Source: Trichoplax sp. H2
Lineage: Eukaryota > Placozoa > Uniplacotomia > Trichoplacea
Direction: 5' to 3'
Assembly: GCA_003344405.1 (NCBI GenBank)
Contig: NOWV01000006.1
Coordinates: forward strand, 310,001-374,000
DNA length: 64,000 nt
Shown here: positions 1 to 10,867 of the stretch, one piece after another
How positions within the stretch are numbered: the stretch's first letter is position 1
How the letters are laid out: every line of letters begins with the position of its first letter
The notes under the pieces: generated by a model
What the model saw: the letters and a program-made list of their open reading frames with translations, nothing else
What the model was told of the DNA's origin: nothing
The model's database searches: none
Made by a program: the position numbers and the translations under genes

Positions 1-1906
1 ATTAATATTGCTCAATCTGTTTTGAAGAATAAGGAAATTTCTGCTGTAGCAGCTATACCAGAAGAGAACAAGATTGAAGATAACCCGGAAGATAGAAAGG
101 TAAATTTTATGCAAAATAGCTCTAATAACATAGCGTTCTAATTCATGAAATGGAACGATTAGCTTGACATGGACACGTTTAGATATCAATATTGAAATTT
201 TTATTCTATAGGCACATAAATATATAATTCAAGCTAGAGTTTTACGTGATAGTTGGAATTTAAATTCTACCGAACAGCTATTTGTCGATACATTGAAAAT
301 CTCTGATCGCTCCGATGCAATTGGTTTGTAAATTATTCTATATTGGAAGCAGTTCATTATCATCAGAAGACATTGTATAATAGCTTCAATAGAGTCCTTC
401 TTTCACATTTATTGACGAATATCATATTTATACAGCGAAAGACAGACCTAATTCTAGCGAGAAACATGAGAAATCAGAAACTCAAAAACCTTCGAAGCGT
501 AAAAATAAAAGTCATGACGATAAGCATAGTAAACATGATAAGGATGGTGGATCAAGATCGAATAAATCTCGAAGCAACGTACCTAAATCACAATCTCAAC
601 AAACGGTAAATTTTTACCATTTCAAGATTTGATTAATGTCTATCTGATTCTAATTCCATTTTTCCTTTCAATTAATGATTTAATGACCATCCTATAGCAG
701 TCACAATTCGACATCAGTAATCCCTACTGGACGTTACGTCTTGTTGTAGAATCCAATTCGGTAAATTATTATTATTTTAAAACAATTTATACTACTAAAT
801 TTTAATTATAAAACTAAATAGAAATTTCGCTATCTTCAGACGGAAAATATTGAAATTAAACGTGATACAGAACGTCAGGATGAAATTCAATCCCTAAAGA
901 ACGCTTGGGAAGTTGCGGAGCCTGGTCGATCGGAAAAGGTATAAATTGGATGGTTTAATTTCATTGTACGGATGCAGGTGTTAATGCCTAATTCTATATT
1001 GGTCTAGGCTAAATTAATGCGCCAAAAATTTATTGAAGAATTTGGTATTCCAGAAGATATCATAGAAATAGCTGAAGTTACGAATGAGTTACGAAAAGAG
1101 GATTCAATATCGAGTATCAGGCATCGTGGTAGTGTCATTGAGGTTGAAAAATCCAAATCGCCCATTCCATCTCCTAAAATACAACGAAAAGTAACGTTAA
1201 AGCCCATCGATTTCGGTGAACACACACTGTAAGTATAAGTTGAACTTCTCTACATTAAATTGTATGCAAGATATCGAGAATTCAATCTAGTTATTTGTTA
1301 TTTCAAGCATACATGCATAGTCCACTAATTTGATTACGTTATTCACCTGGACATTCTAACTCCTATTCTAAATTCCTTGCTTCCTCTATTTCGAAATGAA
1401 AAGGAAAGCGGAAAACGAATCATCGTTACTGTTGGAAGATATCGAAGATTCTAGACATTTACTGCAACAAAAAACGATCCACGACTATCGGAAACGTCGT
1501 GAAGAAGTCCTTTATCGAAGAAAGGAGGATAAGCAATCACGAAGCGTAACTAAAGAATCTCAACTACAAACAGCCATCGAATTACAGGTATTTGTAATCG
1601 TTCTACTACTTTATAGAACTGTGTAACACTACTATACATAATGATACAATATGAAATCGATGTTAGGGCTAGCTGTTCAAAATCTACTTTCGTTTTTGTG
1701 ATTAGGGCAACCTTGATAAAATACGATATGAAATAAAGAAACCTCGAGAAACCTATAGGCAAAAGTACCTAGAAGCAGAACGGGCTAAGGCCGAAGCGGC
1801 AGCCGCTGCCGCTGCTAAAGCTGAGGAGAAAACTAGAACTATTTCGCCACCAAAGAAGAAGAAAGGCAAAGAAAAATCACCCAGTCCAAGTAAAAGGAAA
1901 AAGTGA
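1..1906 (+). CDS. ADGB: Androglobin-like protein, C-terminal part (5' end outside window)
   Basis: Eight exons join in frame: 1-99, 212-323, 436-605, 698-760, 840-938, 1008-1228, 1404-1587 and 1706-1906 (TGA stop). All introns are GT-AG and phases agree at every junction. Conserved stretches recognised as androglobin C-terminal sequence are HKYIIQARVLRDSWN (exon 2), NPYWTLRLV (exon 4), DTERQDEIQSLKNAWE followed by EPGRSEKAKLMRQK (exons 5-6), and RETYRQKYLEAERAKAEAAA (exon 8). The tail is basic and low-complexity (KKKKGKEKSPSPSKRKK). Exon 3 is a Lys/Ser/His-rich linker. Androglobin is a large chimeric protein with a calpain-like region and a circularly permuted globin, expressed in ciliated cells and sperm; those domains lie upstream of this window. 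Exon 7 uses a weak acceptor, chosen because it alone keeps phase. The family call is from memory of conserved blocks; gene structure is more certain than the name. Confidence 0.75.
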
Positions 1907-1940
1907 CCGGTTAACACGATCATTTCGATGCCTTAGCTAC

Positions 1941-1946
1941 AATAAA
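1941..1946 (+). terminator. Poly(A) signal of the androglobin-like gene
   Basis: A perfect AATAAA lies 35 bases after the TGA stop of the androglobin-like gene, the usual place for a short animal 3' UTR. Confidence 0.6.
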
Positions 1947-2620
1947 ACAGATATAAAATTATAAATCCATCTATTCTTTCAATCATTCCAATATAAGAGC
2001 TTTATTAAAGATTTATTTCGAGGCCGATATCCGTAATGGGTAGGCGCAATGATAACCATATTAATTATCAAGTTTATTAACAGTCTTAAAATTAAAAAAA
2101 CTCTTTTTGTTATAACATGTCATAAGAGAGAGAAATGTTGTCAAATAGATTGTTTCCTTCGATCGGGGTTGATTCATTCCGACTATAGAGATGATTAAAT
2201 CGATAAATCTTCTTGTTTATATGATATTAAAGTTAGTAGTGGCATGAAGCATATAATGGCTTTGTATATCAATTTTTGGGGAATTACTTGTGAAGTACAA
2301 AGCAATGGAAGAAACGCTAAGCAATAATCACTTGGCGTCTATTCCACATAAATTTAGTAATCCTTTAGTATTTACGTATACAGGCAATCTATGTAAAGTT
2401 TATAATATTACATCTATCCTTGACAACATCAAATTATCTATTTGATAATAATTGAATCACTTTCTTAAATAGTGCAATAACCATGTAATTAGTATTTTGA
2501 TAGTCAACATTTGAGCTGGTTGTAATATGACAGATGATGGCTATCATTTTTTTCTACAAATACGACTTCATGACTAAAGTTGTACGATTACTTTCTTTAT
2601 GTTGTCATGATAATTGATTT

Positions 2621-2995
2621 TATAAACCTCTCTAATAACTGAGGATGAGCGCTAGAATAAAATTAATATATGCAAATATTGCTGACTAATTTGATATTGG
2701 ATGGTAACAGAGCCCTCGTATCACACCATATTTATTGAGACAATTAACTGAATCTGAAAATAATAGTACTCATGGCTAGAAAAGTGGGCAAGCAGAATAA
2801 TAATAATTATCACTCGTTCCAACAACATTCAACGAAAGTAACATTAATCAATCTTGGCAGATAATCATTTTTATAAACCTCTCTAATATCTAAGGATGAA
2901 CACTTAGAGTATAATTAATATATACAAATCTTGCTATCTAATCTGATGTTAGATGGCAATGGAGTTCAATGAAAGCAACTTTACTCAATGTTAGC
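2621..2995. repeat. Diverged duplicated segments
   Basis: The block starting tataaacctctctaata at 2621 recurs at 2872 (offset about 251), each followed by a similar stretch ending near gatattggatgg / gatgttagatgg. A second motif (caacgaaagtaac..., caatgaaagcaac...) recurs at about 2830 and 2967. The copies are old and imperfect. Confidence 0.5.
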
Positions 2996-3777
2996 AGCTA
3001 CTTGTATTTAATTAGATACTTTAAGCCAAGAAGGAGTGTATTATATTCGCTATTCCAAAAGATATGATAATGCTGCAATACTATTTCTTCATTCGATAAC
3101 AAAACTTAAAATTTATAAATAACAGTTTTATCTGTTTATTGTTTGTATTACATTATGATACAATAACTTCATCGTATAAATGATGATTACTGTACGAGAA
3201 CACAAATGAGCTGATATTTCAACAAAATTGGAGTTTTATTACCAGCCTAAAGACTAACGGTCAGTTCGTAAGCGATTCTTGCTTTTTTTATACTTTTGTA
3301 GAGAGTTATTGGGTTGAGTTCTGACAGAATATATTCAGTCCGTCAATCATTTTTTTCAGTACTAAGTCTTTAGTTATTTCTTTTGTGTCTTCCCTGGTCC
3401 AGTAACCTGGTTCGATTGTTTCCCTTTTTGCTTTTTTTTTGCATCAAAGTCCCTCAATCGGGTGCAACGCATGAATCATAATAACTAACAGTAATGGACT
3501 CTTTCCAATAAAATTATAAGTAAATAAGATTCGATTTAAATTAAACATTATTGAACAAAATCGCGATGTAAATTCTTCAAAACATTGACTAAAAATAATT
3601 TTTAAATGAAGAGATTCAATTTAAAATCAATCATTTTAATAAAATCGCTTTAAATTGAATTTTCTATTAATTTCGTAGGCCAATACTGTACCGCAACAGC
3701 AGCAGCGAAATGATAAGGCGTCTGATACATCAGTTATAGTAAAAGATAAGATTAGCTTTATGGTAATCTTATTCGAT

Positions 3778-4676
3778 TCATGTTTATGTTTACAAAATAG
3801 TTGGTAGTGATTGATGGAATATGCTAAACATACGCGTATATTATAACTAGCTGTAACCAATATTACTCATATTTGATTTACACAGATAAATCCTTCAAAG
3901 TGTCGTCAACAGGCTTAGAAATACGTATGAGTAGATTTGCGCTAAAGATGGAATCTTGTTGGACTCATGTTTATGTTTACAAAATAGTTTAAAATAAATG
4001 ACATAATATACTAATCAACTATATATAAAAGAAGAAATGTCTACAATCTCCCTTAATATTGCAATATAAAATGAAAATGTTATTATATTTACAGTATATC
4101 ATAGTGTAATTTACGCGCACCATAAATGTACGGGAGACCGTCAGTAATGCAATGGGGATGTTGGTTAGTTATACGCGTATTCCATAACAGGCTTGAACCG
4201 ACATTATCCATATTTAATTTATGCAGATAAATGTTTCAAAGTATCAGCAACAAGTTTAGAAATGCTCATAAGTAGATTTGCGTCGAAGATAGAATCTTGT
4301 TCAACTCATATTTACATTTTAAAAATAGTAAAATAGCTTGCAGTGATTAATGTAATGTACTAATCATAAATCGTGTAGGCTTAAGCTGAAATTATCCACC
4401 TTATAATAATACGGTTGTATTTCAAGCCCTTATTAGCAAATTTATAAATGCTCATGAATGGATTCAGATCGAATGTAGAATCACGTTTAACTTTATTTAT
4501 GTTTACAAAATAGTTTACCGTGACTGATGTAATATGGTAATCATATATCATAACAAGCTTGAACCGAAATTATTCATATTTGATTTACGCAGGTAAATGT
4601 TTCAAAGCGTCATTAACGAGCTTGAAAATGTAAATAATTAGATTTGTGTCAAAGATGGAATCTTGTGATCGTCAGT
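3778..4676. repeat. Four-unit degenerate satellite, about 187-bp unit
   Basis: Units begin at about 3778, 3965, 4306 and 4492 with tcatgtttatgtttacaaaatag-like sequence and end in gatggaatcttg-like sequence. Spacings are about 187, 341 and 186 bases. The long second unit appears to carry an insertion of roughly 155 bases between about 4020 and 4165. Shared internal blocks include tacgcgtat, a gcttgaacc-like block, and gcagataaatgtttcaaag. No coding potential was seen. Confidence 0.7.
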
Positions 4677-6000
4677 AAATTTTATCAGTACTTGCTTTTA
4701 CGTCACTGATAATATTTTTATTTTGTATCTATGGGTTACGTTTAGTACAAACAACTTGAAAAAATATCCTGTTGACATAGCCAAAATCAACCCAAAACTA
4801 ATATTAACGCCTTTGTTTAATGAGCTTAAATGATTAATTATTCATCGATGTGTATAACAGGTTATTTGATCGATTGATCATTTTCTTTCATTTTTTGCCC
4901 CATTTCGATGCAATTCCTTGCTCCATGCGCTTACAGCATTGATCGGATACAATATAAGCAAAAGCATATTGGAGAAGCTGTTTAGTCTATCCAGCATATT
5001 CAAGATTTATAAATTTTCTTTAATAGTGTAATTGGCTTTCAATTGTAGACGTCCGTGGTTATATTGTACTAATAAATTTACCAAAGAATTTACACTCAAA
5101 AGCGTACCTTATCAATATCACTTACGGGAACAGTTTAGAGTCGATTTATTACTATAACCCCTACAATTCGCAAGTGTTGTAGAGATGAAGCAAATTATCG
5201 TGTAAAATTAGAGACATATCATGGCTTTGTGCCATTGAAATGTCGCAATAAATACTATATTTAGTTCAATATTAAAATTAGTCTAACAGCTCAAAGGCAG
5301 GATTACTGCTCTAAATATTCTTATCGACTAACACTAGATTTACACGAGTATTACTAACCTCTTCAATACGACTTTATAGCGTCTTTATTAAATAAAATTT
5401 ATCGCCTACTTTTATATACTGGAAATTATTACCGATTACTAGCAATTAATTAATTAAGTAATAAAGCTTTCACGGTCTTAAACTTTTTATTATCGTAGAA
5501 TAAATTAGTATCGGCGGGTATTCTTTAATGGGTTAATCATAGGGGAATCGAGGCTAAAATTATAACCATAAAGTACTTAATTTCATAAAATATGGAAGGT
5601 ACGGTGAAGCTAGATTAACTTAACGAGATGTTAGGTGCTAATTACGGTTAACTGAAACAAAATTGATTAAAATGATTCTATGAACAATAATGATACAGCC
5701 TTCATATAGACAGTGGTACCAATATACTATATTTCATGCATGCTCAATAGTGCAATTTACTGCTATGAACTTTGGCTATAGGTGATACAGTGTAAAGATT
5801 AATTACATTACCTAGTCTAACAGTAGCTCTTTATTGTAGCAGAATTAACAATAGTTTCAATTAATAATTAATTTTAAAGCCATTTCTGAGCAGATATTGA
5901 AGCTTTGCGTACTAAATAAAGTATATCAAAGGATAGAATTTTTAGCATTTAGCTTTGGATGAAATTTTATCCGATTTAAGCAGGAAAATAAAATGTTAGT

Positions 6001-6290
6001 GGAGGTAATATCGATAGATTTAGAATATCCTCAGCTAGTGAGTCGTGCCATTCTCAGTAAGCATTCATACTAACTGTTTTTGTTCTCAAAATAGAATCTT
6101 TTAGTCGAAGGAGATAATTTATGGTAATACTGTAAGCTTCATATATGATACTGTAGGCCGTTAACACTTTAATCATAGCAGCCGTTATCTCTATTAGGCA
6201 GGAATTAAATAGTAATAGCGGAGGAAATACCAGTATGTTAAGAATATCTTTAGCTAATACTGCCAAGCAATCATGCCATTTCAGTTAACA
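6001..6290. repeat. Diverged tandem duplication, about 220-bp offset
   Basis: A segment beginning ggaggtaata at 6001, continuing through agaatatcctcagct and gccattctcagtaa, recurs from 6220 as ggaggaaata, agaatatctttagct and gccatttcagttaa. The copies are clearly related but strongly diverged. Confidence 0.45.
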
Positions 6291-8199
6291 TTACTGTTAC
6301 ACGTTTCATGTTACTCAATAGCTGCAATTTTTAATAATTTTGAATAACATTGAATGTAAGATAATGATTAATTAATTGTAGCTACTAATGTTACTGTAAT
6401 GGTAACAGGACTAAGAATATTAAAAACTGCTGTAAAAATAGAGCTATTTTTAAGGAGATATGCATACATTATACAGTATTTGAAGTATGCCAGAATTTGC
6501 ATTTATAATAAAAAGCCCTTAATGTCGTATGATACTTGCAGAGATTGGGAATACATCTTAGATGAATATCATCACCTTCTTTCTAAATAAATTTTCGTCT
6601 CTCATAAAGCACTAACATACCATCATTAACGGTATTAACAATTCACTAGAAAATGGAATAGAGTTATCCTATTTTTAGGCTTTAATAGGGCAAAAGTCAT
6701 GCTGATCAATTCTTCCTCTTAATTACTCTAATTAGCGTTCAGTTAATTGAACAAGTCGAATAACAATTGACACTAAATGCCTTATTCTATCACATTATAA
6801 GAGGTAAAAAAATCTCCCTATACTGATCTTTTATAGCTAGAACTAATTTTTCCATAAAATTAGTCAATTTCCTCTCCATTATCATTGCATATGAAGTGCG
6901 AATTTTGTAGGATTATGGTGTGGAAAGTGATTTCATATCTACGATAGCATAATCCAGGAGAATCTATTTACGTCAGCTGTTAGATGAAATGAGCAGTCGG
7001 CAAGTACGCTTAAAATACGCAATGATATTTCAAAAGAGGGTATAACGATCTTTCTGAAGACGGAAAAAGCGTCATAAATATCAGCAATTAGGAATAATTA
7101 TTCTTAATCTATGTACAAATCCAATACTTTGAAGTGATTCGATCATTTGCAGTAATTACATGGGCATCATCAACACAACCTATCATTTATCGAAGTAGAG
7201 ATCGATAGCGTTATTTTAAACTAGCTGTTAGAGGTCAATATTTAGTTGAAAAAATAGAATAGAACGCGAAAGCTATCCAAATAACATGTTCCTGGAGTCA
7301 AAAATAATTGCTGTGCTATTGAGGAAATGCCATTCCAATCGTGAGTAAATTTATGAATTATTCATATCAAAACTTGTTTTGATTCCATGTTATGATGATT
7401 TATACCGTAAGTAGTTATACAATCCATAATGGTCAAAATAGGTTAGTTTATTGTTAATAACATTAGAATAGGACTATTGAATTGTAAATAAGGGTAAAAA
7501 TCTTCCAGTGTTTTACCATTCATAACTGAAGGTTAAACAGACAAAGTAACATTGTTATTCTAATGATCTGGATACAAAAATTTGATTAGAAACAAACGCG
7601 TTACTAGGATATCACTAGCAATAGTAATTGGAATTTAATATTAATGATTTTAACACATGCAACTCTACGTACAATAAGCTTTCGATCATCGTTACATCTA
7701 ATTTCAATTCCAATGATAATTCAATCTCTATATTGATTGGAAGGGTAACAACCACTTGATTAAGAGTCATCATATACTGGGATGGCAAAGCAGTCATTGA
7801 CTGAAATATTAACGAAAGATTACTTCATTCCCAATCCCTTATTTTAGATTAACAGACATCTTGTCTACCTAAATTAGTTTTCACCATTGGATAGAAACTT
7901 TTTACCACTGTTATTTGGCATCTAAGCGAACGATTTATTTCCAATTAATACGAGAATTGGGCCATTTTCTTACCATCAATCTGTACTTGAAAATCTCTTG
8001 CTATGAAAAATCGAAAACTTAAGTAATCCATTTAAATAATTATCAGTTGTTCTATATATGTAATTCAAATCAAATATAGAATTTTATTACATCTTATTAA
8101 AAGCACTCTATTAATTATTGGATCATATGACATTAAAGTATAATCACGATCAACAAGTAAAACCATAGGAATTGACTTATAAATTCAACTGAACTAATC

Positions 8200-9612
8200 A
8201 TGACAGACATCTTTAATTTAACTGAAGTTCAACCAAATCAAAATCGTCAAAAATTGGGCAATCGACGACATATATCTATTGCTGTTCCACTTATTGATCA
8301 TTCTGAGTCGGCAAAATTGCCGTACCCACCAAAGATTAAACGCACAACCACATTCCCTATTTCCAATCATAGAACATTATCGCCAACATCTAGAAGTTTA
8401 CGTTCGCCAGTGCGCCCTACGACTCCCAAGCGTTCGTCGAATATTAAAAATATCTATCGTCATGTTTCTAAATCGAAGAATACATCAGAAGATCATGAAA
8501 TATCATCAGGTAGCTATCAAATGGATCGTCAGGCCTTATTAGCGCAAATGCACCCAGACCTATTGGCTACTCTGTCGGAAGACAGCGGTTCTACTAGAGC
8601 TGGTGCTGAAAGTGTCAGTAGCTTTGATAGCGAATCTATAGCAAGTCGTTCATCTCGCTCTAGATTAGCTTCGCCAAATTTTTCCATGGTTAGCGAAGTG
8701 ATGGATAAAGGGATTGATGATGATGGCCTTCCCTCTTCATCTATCCAAAAATCGCACCGACGTAGTATAGCTGTACCTAGTAACAATATTAAATCGAAAC
8801 AAGAAAATAGAAGGGTATCATTGGCGTTTCCTAAAGCGGCCAATTTATTAAGTAGTAAAGCAAAGGGTATTCTCTTTTTACAATCTCGCCGGGCATCAAT
8901 AAACCCTAATAGGCGTAATCCATCGTCACGACGTACGAGTATGAAACCTTCGACGAGTAATCTATTTGATATCAGCACAACCGATGGAATTGAAGAACCA
9001 CCGCCATTATCACCTAAAGAACGACCCCATGTTTGCACGCATTTATCATTGGAAGGGCAATATGTCTTATTAAAATGTTACGAAGATGTACTTGTCAATA
9101 AATTATCTAAAGTATTTCCTGGTACATGGAAAGAATTATTGCGCTGTCGATCGCCTAGCTTAAGAGGTGACGAAACTATCGATCGAAATGAAATGCTGTG
9201 TACTAGTGCAAATCATTTAGATAATATGAACGATAAAAGAAGCAACGAATATACGCAAGTAGAGGAAGAAAATAACGAACTAGACGATCTCTTTGGCATT
9301 AATATAATCAAAGGGAAAAAGGGAGGAAATAGCTCGCGTAAAAATCAAAGTAAACCATCTTTGCCACTGCTTCATGTTCCGAAGTGTAAATTACAATTAA
9401 GTTTACGTTTTCGTACAGCTACAGATTTATTAGATGCTCTAAAATTGGATCCTAGCGAGCCGATCCAGTGTCAGAATAAATTAAGTGAGAAGTGGATTGA
9501 AAATTTAGTTCATCATCCTTTAAAACATTTTTCAAAATGGTCAAACACATGGCAAACCGACTTTGCATTTCAAAGTGCTCCAAGCGAACAATTAATGTTG
9601 CAAAATAAATAA
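8200..9612 (+). CDS. Uncharacterised single-exon protein, 470 aa, Ser/Arg-rich with repeated RRxS motifs
   Basis: One open frame of 470 codons from ATG at 8200 to TAA at 9612; no family recognised. Residues 1-275 look disordered and are Ser-, Pro- and Arg-rich. They carry repeated basic-Ser motifs: RRHIS (22-26), RRSIAVP (187-193), RRVSLAFP (204-211), RRAS (230-233) and RRTS (244-247). Three motifs share a following [IL]A[VF]P, so the region seems to hold an internal short repeat resembling PKA/PKG-type phosphorylation sites. Residues 276-320 (HLSLEGQYVLLKCYEDVLVN, then FPGTWKELL) and 390-450 (LQLSLRFRTATDLLDALKL, then WIENLVHHPL) look like folded helical segments. No signal peptide or membrane segment was seen. 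Codon use and frame length make it a real gene. AATAAA overlaps the stop. Being intronless stands out beside the neighbouring multi-exon genes; an upstream non-coding exon cannot be excluded. Confidence 0.85.
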   Translation: MTDIFNLTEVQPNQNRQKLGNRRHISIAVPLIDHSESAKLPYPPKIKRTTTFPISNHRTLSPTSRSLRSPVRPTTPKRSSNIKNIYRHVSKSKNTSEDHEISSGSYQMDRQALLAQMHPDLLATLSEDSGSTRAGAESVSSFDSESIASRSSRSRLASPNFSMVSEVMDKGIDDDGLPSSSIQKSHRRSIAVPSNNIKSKQENRRVSLAFPKAANLLSSKAKGILFLQSRRASINPNRRNPSSRRTSMKPSTSNLFDISTTDGIEEPPPLSPKERPHVCTHLSLEGQYVLLKCYEDVLVNKLSKVFPGTWKELLRCRSPSLRGDETIDRNEMLCTSANHLDNMNDKRSNEYTQVEEENNELDDLFGINIIKGKKGGNSSRKNQSKPSLPLLHVPKCKLQLSLRFRTATDLLDALKLDPSEPIQCQNKLSEKWIENLVHHPLKHFSKWSNTWQTDFAFQSAPSEQLMLQNK

Positions 9613-9616
9613 TAAA
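9604..9616 (+). terminator. Two poly(A) signals at the 470-aa gene stop
   Basis: AATAAA occurs at 9604-9609 and again at 9611-9616, overlapping the TAA stop. Cleavage shortly afterwards would give a very short 3' UTR. Confidence 0.4.
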
Positions 9617-9654
9617 TTTATATAAAAGCAAGCTATCTTAGACTGAAACTACAG

Positions 9655-10010
9655 CATTTGCATCATATGGACGGCTAGGAAAGGTTTTGTATCAGTTCTC
9701 ATATCTATTGAAACAGTTTTTATATGTCGATTTGATATTAATTTGGATATTTTCCACTACTGAATTTTATTTCTGTCATAGCGCTAGCAATAGAATTGGG
9801 ATAAATTTAACGGTATTAATATGAGTGGCCGAAACTATTTGCATAATATGAACGACTAGGAAATGTTCCTATATTACTTCTCATATCTATTGTAACTATT
9901 TTTATTAGTCAATTTATTACAAATTTGAATATTTTCTCTACTACTGATTGCCATTTCCGTTACTGAACTAGCAATAAAATTGTGATAAATTTAATAGTAT
10001 TAATGCGTAA
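9655..10010. repeat. Tandem duplication, 181-bp offset
   Basis: The segment beginning tttgcatcatatggacggctaggaaa (catcatatg at 9661) recurs with catatatg-like start at 9842 (cataatatgaacgactaggaaa). Shared downstream blocks are ttctcatatctattg, atattttc...actactga, and ctagcaata. The rest of 9617-10867, between the convergent gene ends, shows nothing else I can support. Confidence 0.7.
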
Positions 10011-10861
10011 AGACTTGTGTGATAAACATCAATTCTGCAATTATATGAAATTACTTTTACAAATTAATAAAGTGTAATACTTAATAAAGTAATAATTTTA
10101 GTTATTCAATTCATGAATTTTCTTGTTAATACCAATACGTTCTCTGCTGTACAAATTTTTAAATTAGAATAAGTTGGAAGGACCTTATTTAACATAGCAA
10201 TGAAATTAGAAAGGTCTAAGCATCGTCTTTATTTACAAAAAAAATTGCTCATCATATGGCATATTTGAATTTTGAAGAGTATACTCATATCTTCAATTTC
10301 AGGTTACAACTATTCACTAATAATAATTCACAATATAAGTGGATAAGACAATGAAGATACCTTAACGGCAATATATAACATTATAATTCGGAACATAATC
10401 AGCATACGAAGAATTCTTTAATAGTGTAGAATATATAAAGTATTTGATGGATAACCACCTTACTATTGGGAAAATTGCATATGCTGTATTCAACTTATAA
10501 ATATTTCAATCAACAAATTTTTATCTAAGGCAAATCAACATAATCAAAGATTATGCGAACTTTGCAAGCAGCTACTATCAATACTATCAATATCATTTAG
10601 ACTCGTTAATAACGAATCTTAACATTAGATAAGCTATGTAGTTTAAATTGAATAATAGTATACGTATGCTAGATAATATATAATAATACAGTAGATAATG
10701 TTATAAAAGGAATAGATTAGATGTTTATACAGTTTTATAACCAGATAGAAAGTAATTAGAAGCAAATACGAGGCAGTTAATAAAGTTGTTTACATTTGAC
10801 ATAATGCCTTATGATATAGGTGACAACATCCATATTATAAATTTATAATAGTCTTAAACCA

Positions 10862-10867
10862 TTTATT
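10862..10867 (-). terminator. Poly(A) signal of TTC29
   Basis: On the minus strand AATAAA directly follows the TAA stop of TTC29 (seen as tttatt on the plus strand), implying a very short 3' UTR. Confidence 0.4.

Larger units (their letters stand above)
1947..8199. other. Intergenic, no supported gene; degenerate tandem repeats
   Basis: About 6.3 kb with no open frame above roughly 75 codons and no recognisable protein similarity in any frame. It is AT-rich and contains several diverged tandem duplications, listed separately. The short frames at 3636-3860, 6054-6266, 6399-6590 and 7615-7797 look like chance. Part of the right end may be promoter or 5' UTR of the gene at 8200. Confidence 0.6.

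Noticed and set aside
8529-9038. 169-codon minus-strand frame
   Set aside because: It is the antisense shadow of the 470-aa gene and looks like no known protein.
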